A stretch of 20,729 bases of DNA, from NCBI GenBank assembly GCA_964501415.1, contig CAZCSL010000025.1:1-20729 (forward strand), read 5' to 3'. Made by a program: the position numbers and the translations under genes. This DNA is from B1SED10-225 sp964501415. GTDB lineage: Bacteria; Bacillota_I; Bacilli_A; Izemoplasmatales; Izemoplasmataceae. The notes below the pieces were generated by a model. It saw nothing but the letters and a program-made list of their open reading frames with translations. It was not told the origin of the DNA and did no database searches. Of this stretch, positions 7,209 through 14,861 are shown one piece after another (position 1 is the stretch's first letter; every line of letters starts with the position of its first letter).

Positions 7209-8223
7209 AACCCATTGGCGCTGGTTTGCGTTTTTGGCTATTCCATGGCTTTTTATCATGTTTATTTTGACGTACCGCATCGATTATAATATCGCAACCC
7301 CGGGAAATTTAACCAACGTATCAAACTATATCGAACTCGATCAAGAATACCCACAAGATAATCCGATTTATTCGGTTTATGTGATGTCATTTCGCAGACC
7401 CACCTTTATGCAGTTTATCGTCGCTACAATGAACGATTATCATACCGTTACAAAACTGCCTGAAAGCGTGATCGATGAAGGCCAAAGTGACCGTGATTTA
7501 TTCGAAAGCGGGCAAGTAGACCGCAACACCTCCATCGATGCATCGTTTATCACTTCGCTAGAAGCTTTGGGTAAAACCATTGAATATGATATTGAATATA
7601 TCGTTAGAAGAATCTATAACTATATCGATGTTGAAGATAATGCCATTAAGATTGGCGATATTATTTTAAGCGTCAACGGCGATGAAGATGTTTTGACTGC
7701 GCTACATAACGCTGAATGTGAGGTTTATCACGATATCGAAGTAGAACGCAGCGATGGCAGTATTGAAATGCTTCGCATCAAAAAACAACCACGCAACGAC
7801 AGCTGCATGTTCGGCCTTCATTTAAGTCAGTATTACCGTATCACCCAAGCCGACGTTTCGCTTAAGCGCTATGATTCACTGGTTGGGGGACCTTCTGGTG
7901 GCTTAATGCAGACGCTTTATATTTATAATGCTTTAAGTGAGATTGATTTGACCAAAGGCATCATTATTGCGGGTACGGGTGGTATTAGTATTGATGGGCG
8001 CGCCACAAGCGTAGGGTCTATAGAAGAAAAAATCATCACGGCGCACATGCGCGGGGTGGATATGTTCTTTGTGCCGAGAAACGACAGCATCAATAACGAC
8101 AATTACAGCGTTGCCAAACAAGCGGCTGAAGCGATCGATTCTGATATGCAAATCATTGGTGTGGAACGTTTTGAAGATGTTTTGGATGCCTTATTGCGTC
8201 ATCAAGTAGGTGGTTCCGAATGA
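7192..8223 (+). CDS. Membrane-anchored PDZ and Lon-type (S16) serine protease, YlbL family
   Basis: The 343-residue protein has one N-terminal membrane segment (about 10-28), an extracytoplasmic linker, a PDZ-like region (about 140-200, KIGDIILSVNGDE) and a C-terminal Lon proteolytic domain. The catalytic dyad is visible: Ser235 in VGGPSGGLMQ and Lys280 in SIEEKIITA, with the GTGGISIDG strand between them. This is the domain order of Bacillus YlbL, which cleaves proteins outside the membrane. The first ATG (7192) overlaps the deaminase gene; a second ATG three codons later (7201) is a possible alternative, and neither has a strong SD. The stop overlaps the next start (ATGA), so the small membrane protein downstream is translationally coupled. 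Confidence 0.88.
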   Translation: MKNMFKTHWRWFAFLAIPWLFIMFILTYRIDYNIATPGNLTNVSNYIELDQEYPQDNPIYSVYVMSFRRPTFMQFIVATMNDYHTVTKLPESVIDEGQSDRDLFESGQVDRNTSIDASFITSLEALGKTIEYDIEYIVRRIYNYIDVEDNAIKIGDIILSVNGDEDVLTALHNAECEVYHDIEVERSDGSIEMLRIKKQPRNDSCMFGLHLSQYYRITQADVSLKRYDSLVGGPSGGLMQTLYIYNALSEIDLTKGIIIAGTGGISIDGRATSVGSIEEKIITAHMRGVDMFFVPRNDSINNDNYSVAKQAAEAIDSDMQIIGVERFEDVLDALLRHQVGGSE

Positions 8224-8576
8224 AAAAAGCTTACCTAGCCTATTATCAAACCTATAAGGCCAAAGAAATCTTGCTATCGCTTTTAACCGGCTTTTGTTTT
8301 AGTCTCTTTATCATGGCCCCAATCATGGCTTTATCGATTAATTTATGGCTTTTGTTTATTTATCGACTGTATTTTTTCAGTTTTGCCCTCATTTTATGTA
8401 TCGCTTTTTTTGCGGGCTTACTCATCTTTTTTACCCACCGCACCTTAAATCATTATCGTAAGACGCCTCAAAGCTTACGTAACAAAATCATGACTTTGGA
8501 AATAAGCATCGCGATAAGCATCATCATCTTAGTAGGGCTTATCCTTATGCTGATGCTGATTCCAATGTACACCTAG
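8220..8576 (+). CDS. Small unknown membrane protein
   Basis: 118 residues, strongly hydrophobic, with three or four membrane segments (about 17-39, 42-72 which may be one long or two segments, and 93-115). A basic patch (HRTLNHYRKTPQSLRNK, about 73-89) suggests a cytoplasmic loop. I recognise no family or motif. It begins at an ATGA overlap with the YlbL-type protease and is followed 10 nt later by lspA, so it is made together with two envelope proteases. A role linked to the protease is plausible from coupling alone. The frame is intact and its codon use resembles its neighbours. Confidence 0.75.
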   Translation: MKKAYLAYYQTYKAKEILLSLLTGFCFSLFIMAPIMALSINLWLLFIYRLYFFSFALILCIAFFAGLLIFFTHRTLNHYRKTPQSLRNKIMTLEISIAISIIILVGLILMLMLIPMYT

Positions 8577-8586
8577 GATGTGACTT

Positions 8587-9096
8587 ATGAAAACCAAGAC
8601 CTACGCCATTATGGGTGCAATCATAATAGCTATCATTGCGCTTGATCAGTGGACAAAGTACCTTGCTATTAAGCACCTTAAAGGAGCAGAAGATATCGTT
8701 ATCATTCCGCGTTTTTTTAGTTTGACTTACGCGGAAAATACCGGGGCTGGATTTGGCATTTTTCCTGGTCAAACCAGTTTCTTTATTGTTGTGACGATCA
8801 TCGCCTTGATCGCTTTTATCGTTTTATCCATTTACGGTGATTTTAAGAAAGCCTTCTTTTATACATTGGCTTTAAGCCTTTTGATTGGCGGCAGCATCGG
8901 CAATTTTATCGACCGTTTAACCCGTGAGGGTGGCAAGGTCATCGATATGATCGATGCGTGGATATTATCCCATCAATTCCCCGTTTTTAATATTGCCGAT
9001 ATCGCTTTGACGATGGGGTTTATCGCTTTAGCTCTAGATATATTTATCTTTGAAAAAAAGCGAGGGTCATCCAATGAAAAAAACCTTCAAGATTGA
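8587..9096 (+). CDS. lspA: Lipoprotein signal peptidase (signal peptidase II)
   Basis: Aspartyl membrane protease that removes the signal peptide of diacylglyceryl-modified prolipoproteins; the two lipoproteins encoded later in this window would be substrates. The 169-residue protein has four membrane segments and the conserved boxes NTGAGFG (51-57), GNFIDR (105-110, catalytic Asp109) and FNIAD (134-138, catalytic Asp138). DQWTKY near the N-terminus (20-25) is also typical. It overlaps the following pseudouridine synthase gene by 23 nt; lspA-rluD adjacency is common in Firmicutes. Confidence 0.96.
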   Translation: MKTKTYAIMGAIIIAIIALDQWTKYLAIKHLKGAEDIVIIPRFFSLTYAENTGAGFGIFPGQTSFFIVVTIIALIAFIVLSIYGDFKKAFFYTLALSLLIGGSIGNFIDRLTREGGKVIDMIDAWILSHQFPVFNIADIALTMGFIALALDIFIFEKKRGSSNEKNLQD

Positions 9097-9970
9097 AAGT
9101 AAATATCATAATCAGCGATTGGACAAAGTTTTATCGCTTTTGTTAGATGACGTATCGCGCGCCCAAATAGGCGTGCTTTTTGAGGCAAAATCCGTTTTAG
9201 TGGATGGGGTTTTAAAAAAACCCGCCTATAAAGTAAAAACGGATGAGACGGTATCCATCGCTTACCAACAGACGTCCAAAGAACCGCTAAAACCCGTCAA
9301 TATGCCACTTGATATCGTTTATGAAGATAATGATTTGATGGTCATCAACAAACCCTCTGGCCTCGTGGTTCACCCCGCGCATACGACTAAAGAAACGACG
9401 TTGGTTCATGGCTTGTTAAACTATCTCGATTTAGATAGCTTTGAAGATGACATGCGCCCCGGGGTGGTTCATCGACTCGACAAAGATACTAGTGGGTTGT
9501 TACTGGTGGCCAAACACCAAAAGAGCCTTGATTTCTTGCAAGCCGCGTTAAAAAAACGTACCATTAAACGCCAATACCACGCCCTTGTAGAAGGCGTCAT
9601 CGATCATAATAAGGGTAAAGTCATTGCCCCCATTGGGCGCCATCCCAAAAAACGCCAACAAATGTGTGTCACCGAACAAGGCAAAGAAGCCATCACGCAT
9701 TTTGAAGTGATAAAACGCTTCAAGGATGCCACGTTGATTAAATGTCAATTAGAAACAGGAAGAACCCACCAAATAAGGGTCCATATGCAATATATCAATC
9801 ATCCTATCATGGGGGATTTGACCTATGGCTTTAAAAAACACCAAGAAAAGACCGGGCAGTATTTACACGCCTCAAAAATTAGTTTTACGCATCCCATTTC
9901 TAAAAAACGGTTGACTTTTGAGACGTCTTTGCCTACACTGTTTGATGAAAAACTAAAATCACTAACATAG
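9074..9970 (+). CDS. rluD: RluA/RluD-family ribosomal pseudouridine synthase
   Basis: Isomerises uridines to pseudouridine, in this family mainly in 23S rRNA. I choose the ATG at 9074 (298 aa) because GAGGG at 9062-9066 sits 7 nt before it; an in-frame ATG at 9050 lies upstream of that SD and has none of its own. An N-terminal S4 RNA-binding domain (about 10-62) is followed by the catalytic domain, with INKPSGLVVHP (91-101) and the signature HRLDKDTSGLL, whose Asp136 is the catalytic nucleophile. RTHQIRVH lies further on. The exact target uridines cannot be told from sequence; RluD/YlyB is the closest label given the lspA context. Confidence 0.9.
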   Translation: MKKTFKIESKYHNQRLDKVLSLLLDDVSRAQIGVLFEAKSVLVDGVLKKPAYKVKTDETVSIAYQQTSKEPLKPVNMPLDIVYEDNDLMVINKPSGLVVHPAHTTKETTLVHGLLNYLDLDSFEDDMRPGVVHRLDKDTSGLLLVAKHQKSLDFLQAALKKRTIKRQYHALVEGVIDHNKGKVIAPIGRHPKKRQQMCVTEQGKEAITHFEVIKRFKDATLIKCQLETGRTHQIRVHMQYINHPIMGDLTYGFKKHQEKTGQYLHASKISFTHPISKKRLTFETSLPTLFDEKLKSLT

Positions 9971-9981
9971 AAGGGTTATTT

Positions 9982-10959
9982 ATGGCCGATATTGCAATGC
10001 ATAACACCATGGCGAACGATTTATATAAACGCTTTGATCAAGCGATGCAATCAAAAATTGATGGCGCTTATATGCGGCTTGGCTCACAGGGGCCTGATCC
10101 CTACTTTTACCGCATTTTTAAAGCGCGCAAAAAAACCATGCACATTGGTGAACGCTTACATGAAGAAAACATGAACAAAACGCTACAAACGATGATCACT
10201 TATGTGAAAACCCAACAAACACCGCAAAATCTAGGTTTTTTGTTGGGCTATATTGCGCATTTCACCCTCGATACGATTTTGCACCCTTACGTTTATTATC
10301 ACGTAGGGTTATATCAATATAACAATCCTAAGACCCATCCTTTAAGAGGCTTACATTTACGGTTTGAACGCAACATCGATGCGCATTTTTTGAAACAAAG
10401 ATATAACGTTATGCCTCATAAAATCAAGCTTTATCAAGAGGCCTTGATAAACAAACCTTTAGACCAAAGCGTGAAGAAGCTTTTAGACGATACGCTTAAA
10501 AACGTCCACAACGAAGAAGCCGGCGGCAAACGCTATGAAAAAAGTCTTCGTACGATGCGTTTGGTGCTCAAATATGGGATTTTTGACCGTTTTGGACTCA
10601 AAAAACGTCTCTATGGGTTTGTTGATTTTTTTCAACGCAAACGTGACTTATATTTTAAGGACCTTTCCTTTTACAACTATGATCAAAGCTACGATTACTT
10701 AAATCTCACCAAAACCTGTTGGCATCATCCCATTACCAATCAACGATGTTGCGACGATGTCTTAACGCTTTATAAACAAGCATTAAAACGCGCCTTTGAG
10801 CTTATCAAAGCGGTTTATGACCATATCGTTCATCACCGTCCTTTAAGCGTTTCTCAGTTGTTTGAAAACCGCTCAATGAACACCGGATTGGATTGTAAGG
10901 ACCAAAGTCCCATGAAATATTTCAATATTTACACGGGCATCCGTTTGGAAAAATTTTAA
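9982..10959 (+). CDS. Zinc-dependent phospholipase C-family protein
   Basis: 325 residues with features of the zinc_dep_PLPC family: an N-terminal H7 in DIAMHNTMA, LGSQGPDPYFY (33-43), and GYIAHFTLDTILHPY (89-103), where His93, Asp97 and His101 would be metal ligands. No signal peptide is visible, so unlike secreted clostridial phospholipases it appears cytoplasmic; such intracellular homologues are widespread in Firmicutes and their substrate is not established. A GAAGGG-like ribosome site lies 11 nt after the rluD stop. It is the last gene of the long plus-strand series. The family call is good; phospholipase activity is not proven by sequence. Confidence 0.8.
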   Translation: MADIAMHNTMANDLYKRFDQAMQSKIDGAYMRLGSQGPDPYFYRIFKARKKTMHIGERLHEENMNKTLQTMITYVKTQQTPQNLGFLLGYIAHFTLDTILHPYVYYHVGLYQYNNPKTHPLRGLHLRFERNIDAHFLKQRYNVMPHKIKLYQEALINKPLDQSVKKLLDDTLKNVHNEEAGGKRYEKSLRTMRLVLKYGIFDRFGLKKRLYGFVDFFQRKRDLYFKDLSFYNYDQSYDYLNLTKTCWHHPITNQRCCDDVLTLYKQALKRAFELIKAVYDHIVHHRPLSVSQLFENRSMNTGLDCKDQSPMKYFNIYTGIRLEKF

Positions 10960-11074
10960 AAACCGGTTTAGCTAGACAGGCGTTTTCTTTCAAAAAACGT
11001 GACAAATGTCAATCCTACATCTAAAAAAAGTTTCTTGCTATAATATCATCACCGATAAAAGGTGGTGATTTTTT
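10960..11074 (+). promoter_or_regulatory. Promoter region of the UvrX-like polymerase operon (extended -10, dyad)
   Basis: TGCTATAAT (-10 TATAAT at 11039-11044) is an extended -10 element. The -35 position (TACATC, 11016-11021) is poor, so the extended -10 probably carries the promoter. Just upstream lies a 5+5 dyad, TGACA-AA-TGTCA (11000-11011), a candidate repressor site; it is not the Gram-positive LexA consensus (GAAC-N4-GTTC). Start near 11051. No convincing terminator for the preceding gene is seen here. Confidence 0.65.
11045..11074 (+). terminator. Terminator-like hairpin whose 3' arm is the polymerase ribosome site
   Basis: ATCATCACC (11045-11053) pairs with GGTGGTGAT (11061-11069) over 9 bp with one U-G pair. 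The loop is GATAAAA and a run of T follows directly before the ATG at 11075. The same 3' arm (AAAGGTGGTGAT) is a near-perfect SD sequence. Transcripts coming from upstream would fold it; transcripts starting near 11051 lack most of the 5' arm. Confidence 0.5.
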
Positions 11075-12349
11075 ATGCAATCCATCTATCAACGCCGCGC
11101 CATTGCTTGTATTGATTTAAAAAGCTTTTATGCCTCTGTAGAATGCGTTTTAAGAGGGTTGGACCCTTTTAAAACCCCTTTGATTGTGGCCGATAAATCG
11201 CGCGGGGAAGGCTCTATCGTCCTCGCGATTAGCCCTTACTTAAAAAAACTGGGGTTCCCTTCAAGGGCTCGTATTTATGAACTTAAGGATTTGCCCAAAC
11301 ACGTGATTGTGGCCAAGCCTAATATGAATACCTATATCGAGTTTTCCAAAGAAATCATCGGCGTGTATCTAGAATTTATCGCTAAGGAAGATTTGCATAT
11401 TTATAGTATCGATGAATCGTTTTTGGATTTAACCGATTACTTGATTTACTACAATATGGATGCCAAAACGCTTACCAAGACGATCATGAAGCGCATTTAC
11501 GCGCGCACCAAGATTCCATCAAGCGCGGGGGTTGGCGATAATTTATTGTTGAGCAAGCTCGCCTTGGATCTCAAAAGCAAACGGTCTAAAGACCACCTAG
11601 AGATGATGCATTATGAGGATGTAAAAAACGATTTGTGGCCACTTAAGCCCCTGAGTAAAATGTGGGGTATCGGTCAGCGGATGGAAAGACGGCTTAACTT
11701 ATTAGGCCTTTACCAAGTTGAAGATATTGCTAAGTATGATGTAAAAAAACTCAAAAGACACTTTGGCATTATCGGCGAAGAGCTTTATTATCATGCCCAC
11801 GGGGTCGACCAAGCCATCATCAAAGAAAAACATCAAGACGTAAAAGCACCGTGTAAAAGCGTTGGTTTGGGTCAAACGCTTTATCGCGACTATCACGCCT
11901 CAGAATTGATGGTGTTGCTTTTGGAAATGAGCGATGAAACCGCAGAAAAATTACGTTTCATTCGCCAAGAAGCCAAAACCATCCATCTCAGTATCGCTTA
12001 TGCCAAAGAAGTGGGTGGCGGCTTTTCTAGACAGTTATCCTTGCCGCAGGCTACGGATTTATCCAGTGAAATCTTATCGGCTTGCTTAACGCTGATTGAT
12101 CATCACTATGAAAATGAGGCGGTCCGAAAAATTTCTGTGCGTGCGACCAATTTGAAACCCAAGCGTTTGTTTGATCAATTAAGTTTCTTTGAATCAATCC
12201 ATAAAAAAGAGCGTGAACAACGCTTGTTTCAAACCATCGATACCCTCAAAGGGCGCTTTGGCAAAAAAAGCGTGCTACGTTTAACCTCTTATTTAGAAGC
12301 GGGTACCGCAAAAAGACGTGCCACACTGGTAGGTGGACATCATGGCTAG
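11075..12349 (+). CDS. Y-family DNA polymerase, UvrX/YqjW (UmuC-like) type
   Basis: Translesion DNA polymerase of 424 residues. The catalytic acids are in CIDLKSFYASVE (Asp14) and YSIDESF (Asp113, Glu114). GVGDNLLLSKLALDLKSK and the helix-hairpin-helix-like LWPLKPLSKMWGIGQRMERRL follow. A QLSFF motif at 368-372 matches the beta-clamp-binding consensus. The C-terminus (GKKSVLRLTSYLEAGTA...VGGHHG) is typical of the Bacillus UvrX/YqjW branch rather than DinB. A YolD-like gene overlaps its end, as in that branch. Its own promoter and the dyad upstream suggest damage-responsive control, but no canonical LexA box is visible. Confidence 0.92.
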   Translation: MQSIYQRRAIACIDLKSFYASVECVLRGLDPFKTPLIVADKSRGEGSIVLAISPYLKKLGFPSRARIYELKDLPKHVIVAKPNMNTYIEFSKEIIGVYLEFIAKEDLHIYSIDESFLDLTDYLIYYNMDAKTLTKTIMKRIYARTKIPSSAGVGDNLLLSKLALDLKSKRSKDHLEMMHYEDVKNDLWPLKPLSKMWGIGQRMERRLNLLGLYQVEDIAKYDVKKLKRHFGIIGEELYYHAHGVDQAIIKEKHQDVKAPCKSVGLGQTLYRDYHASELMVLLLEMSDETAEKLRFIRQEAKTIHLSIAYAKEVGGGFSRQLSLPQATDLSSEILSACLTLIDHHYENEAVRKISVRATNLKPKRLFDQLSFFESIHKKEREQRLFQTIDTLKGRFGKKSVLRLTSYLEAGTAKRRATLVGGHHG

Positions 12350-12668
12350 AGCGTATCAGGATAGAAAAATGTTAAAGTGGCTGCCTTTTGAAGCCTTAGA
12401 AACCCAAGGCCAAGCCTTACAAGAACTTTATACGAAGCTAAATCAAAAAGAAAAACCTCTCTTAAGTGAAGACCAACTTCAACTGATGCAGTATCACTTA
12501 GAAGAAGCCCTCAATAAAAAACTTACGGTTGAAGTCAAGCTTTATTATCACGGCGTTATTGAAAGAGTTCAAGGCCGTATTAAATGCGTGGATTTTTCTC
12601 ATCGCACCTTGATTTTGGACCAAAAATGTCTTGATGTCGATGCGATTATTGACCTTAGCGTATTATAG
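12342..12668 (+). CDS. YolD-like protein, partner of the Y-family polymerase
   Basis: A 108-residue protein with the YolD signature near the N-terminus (RKMLKWLPFEAL, 8-19) and a small beta-rich C-terminal half (VEVKLYYHGVIERVQGRIKCVD). YolD proteins are encoded beside UvrX/YqjW-type polymerases and are thought to act as UmuD-like accessory subunits; their biochemistry is poorly known. I choose the ATG at 12342 because AGGTGG (12331-12336) lies 5 nt upstream; a GTG at 12333 overlaps that SD. The coding region overlaps the polymerase gene by 8 nt, giving coupled translation. Confidence 0.85.
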   Translation: MARAYQDRKMLKWLPFEALETQGQALQELYTKLNQKEKPLLSEDQLQLMQYHLEEALNKKLTVEVKLYYHGVIERVQGRIKCVDFSHRTLILDQKCLDVDAIIDLSVL

Positions 12669-12686
12669 GTCATGCATTATGAACGT

Positions 12687-12726
12687 AAAAAGCGCTTTGA
12701 ATAGAAACTGTCTATTCAAAGCGCTT
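12687..12726. terminator. Perfect 16-bp hairpin terminator between convergent operons
   Basis: AAGCGCTTTGAATAGA (12690-12705) and its exact reverse complement (12711-12726) enclose a 5-nt loop. Read on the minus strand the stem is followed by a T-run (AAAA at 12687-12690 on the plus strand), giving a strong terminator for the nup operon. On the plus strand only TTATATT follows, so it is weaker there. Confidence 0.88.
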
Positions 12727-12747
12727 ATATTATGAAAAGGCGTATGA

Positions 12748-13740
12748 TTAACGCTTGGCCGCATCGTAAGGTTCACCAAGGGCTCTTGGTGCCCGTGCGG
12801 TCTTAGAGAACCACGCCAGGATGACCAACGTCATGATGTAAGGGAACATTTGATAGACTTGACGTGGTAAATCGACGTTGTCGAAGATAGCTAGTGAATC
12901 GTATTGCGCTTGTACGATATAGAAGAAGGAGAATATAATCGCAAAGATAAACACCCGGAAGGGACGCCACTGACCAGAAATAAGCATCGCAAGGGCTAAG
13001 AAACCAAGACCATGGACATGACCATCAAAGCCGTTATGGAATGAAATCATATAAGAAGCCCCGCCCAATCCTGCCAATACACCAGACATCATCACGCCGA
13101 TATAACGAACTTTATAAACGTTAATACCTAGTGAATCTGCGGCGTGCGGGTTTTCTCCACAACTTTTAAGGCGCAAACCAAGTCGGGTTTTTGAAAATAT
13201 AATCGATACAATGATCAATACGCCAAAGCCGATAAACGTCGATAAAAAGGCTCTGGTAAACAAGAAGTTACCAATTAAGGGCAAATCTTCTAAGAAAGGC
13301 ACATTGATACGATAAGAAGCCGATACATTGATACGGTCGGTGGCCCGCTGGGTAACGGGATTAACGTAAAAGGTACGAGCCACAAAGACGGAAATCGCCG
13401 GGGCAAAAATATTTAATGCCGTGGCACTGATGATCTGATTAGAATTCATCGAAACCGAGGCGAACGCATGGGCTAGTGCAAAGACCATCCCCGTAACCGC
13501 CCCTACGGTTAACCCAACGATAACAGCTAATTGTAATGGCATATCGTTTGTTACGGTCATGTAGTAGATAACCACAGCGGCTGAGAAAGCCCCCATCACC
13601 ATGATGCCTTCAAGGGCGATGTTAACAACACCACTGCGCTCAGAAAACATACCGCCAAGGGCAACCAAAAGCAGTACAATCATAATGGGAATGCCGAAGC
13701 GTGCAACCGGATCACTCAATTGCAAAATAGCATCCAACAT
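12748..13740 (-). CDS. nupQ: Nucleoside ABC importer, permease subunit (NupQ-like)
   Basis: 330-residue inner-membrane permease of the BPD_transp_2 (RbsC/YufQ) family with about eight to ten hydrophobic segments. GVVNIALEGIMVMGAF (33-48) and LRLKSCGENPHAADSLGINV are characteristic of the nucleoside/BMP transporter permeases, the latter containing the ATPase-contact region. The start ATG overlaps the stop of the upstream permease by 1 nt (TGATG), with an AAGGTGAT ribosome site inside the upstream gene. It is the last gene of the minus-strand operon and is followed by the 16-bp hairpin terminator. Confidence 0.9.
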   Translation of the reverse strand: MLDAILQLSDPVARFGIPIMIVLLLVALGGMFSERSGVVNIALEGIMVMGAFSAAVVIYYMTVTNDMPLQLAVIVGLTVGAVTGMVFALAHAFASVSMNSNQIISATALNIFAPAISVFVARTFYVNPVTQRATDRINVSASYRINVPFLEDLPLIGNFLFTRAFLSTFIGFGVLIIVSIIFSKTRLGLRLKSCGENPHAADSLGINVYKVRYIGVMMSGVLAGLGGASYMISFHNGFDGHVHGLGFLALAMLISGQWRPFRVFIFAIIFSFFYIVQAQYDSLAIFDNVDLPRQVYQMFPYIMTLVILAWFSKTARAPRALGEPYDAAKR

Positions 13741-14861
13741 CAGACATCACCTTCTTTCGTAGCAGCTTCAATATCACGTTTTGTCTTCCTTCGCAAGTAA
13801 TTTCCAATCACTTGTTTGGTAAATAGACTTAAAGCACTAAAGTATATGATGAAACCGATGATAATATCGACGATTTCTTCGCGGTATTCAGTTTGAATAA
13901 GCCAACCACCACGGTAGATAACGCCGTAGAAGAAGGCCGCCACAATCACACCGAGTGGGGCACTTAAAGCGAGTAAGGCAATCGCGATACCGGTAAAGCC
14001 ATGTTCGATGATGCCATCGCTTAAACCAAAACGACGATCGCCTACCAAGAAGTAAAGCGCACCGGCTAATCCTGCTAAAGCGCCGGCAATCAGCATCGAT
14101 AAAACGACGCTGCGCTTTTCTTTAATCCCCGCATATTGAGCGGCAGCTCGGCTTAAACCAACGCTTTTAAGTTCATAGCCAAACGTGGTGTGATTTAAGA
14201 CGACATGAATGATAATCGCCGCGCCAATCGCGATAATAATCCCGATATCTACGGGTTGTCCGCCAAACAAGCGCGGTAGAAAACCTTCAGGAATTCTTGC
14301 GCTTCTAGGCACACGCTCAGAACTCGCTTGCAAAGTATCGTGGAAAAAGGTTAAAATCATCAATCTAGATATATATAAAGCCACGTAGTTTAACATGATG
14401 CTCGTGACGACTTCATGCACATTTCTAAAGGCTTTTAACAATCCGGGTATCAAGCCCCAAAGTGCGCCACCAACAATACCGGCAAACATCGCTACAATCC
14501 AGTGGAAGGGACCTAAGAAATCCCAATGAATGCCTACATAAATGGCTAAAATACCGCCGATCATCATCTGACCTGAAGCCCCAATGTTGAAAAGCCCAGT
14601 TCTAAAGGCGAACGCGACACTTAAGCCCGTAAGCAGTATGGGCACACTAGAACGCACTACCATACCGATACGGCTCATGCTTTGGAAGGGGCCGGTAACC
14701 ATGGTGAAAAAGGCACCAAAGGAATCCGCAGGACTGACAAAGAACATCAAGACAAACCCTAAAAGCATGCCGATAATGGCCGCTACAAAGCTAGAAATAA
14801 TGCTGATGCTGTTGGGTTTTTTAGCCAGCGTATCAAGGACACTGTTCCATAGATTATTCAT
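13740..14861 (-). CDS. nupP: Nucleoside ABC importer, permease subunit (NupP-like)
   Basis: Second BPD_transp_2 permease, 373 residues from the preferred ATG at 14861, where GGAG (14873-14870) lies 8 nt upstream; a GTG at 14870 overlaps that SD. Hydrophobic segments span nearly the whole length. The segment AFRTGLFNIGASGQMMIGG near residues 82-100 and YELKSVGLSRAAAQYAGI in the C-terminal half match the NupP/YufP branch. It forms the heterodimeric channel with the downstream permease. It overlaps the 3' end of the ATPase gene by 8 nt, consistent with coupled, stoichiometric synthesis. Confidence 0.9.
   Translation of the reverse strand: MNNLWNSVLDTLAKKPNSISIISSFVAAIIGMLLGFVLMFFVSPADSFGAFFTMVTGPFQSMSRIGMVVRSSVPILLTGLSVAFAFRTGLFNIGASGQMMIGGILAIYVGIHWDFLGPFHWIVAMFAGIVGGALWGLIPGLLKAFRNVHEVVTSIMLNYVALYISRLMILTFFHDTLQASSERVPRSARIPEGFLPRLFGGQPVDIGIIIAIGAAIIIHVVLNHTTFGYELKSVGLSRAAAQYAGIKEKRSVVLSMLIAGALAGLAGALYFLVGDRRFGLSDGIIEHGFTGIAIALLALSAPLGVIVAAFFYGVIYRGGWLIQTEYREEIVDIIIGFIIYFSALSLFTKQVIGNYLRRKTKRDIEAATKEGDV

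Noticed and set aside
10981..10999. Stem CGTTTT/AAAACG after the phospholipase-family gene as a terminator
   Set aside because: It is only 6 bp, A/T-rich and not followed by a T-run, so I could not support a terminator here.
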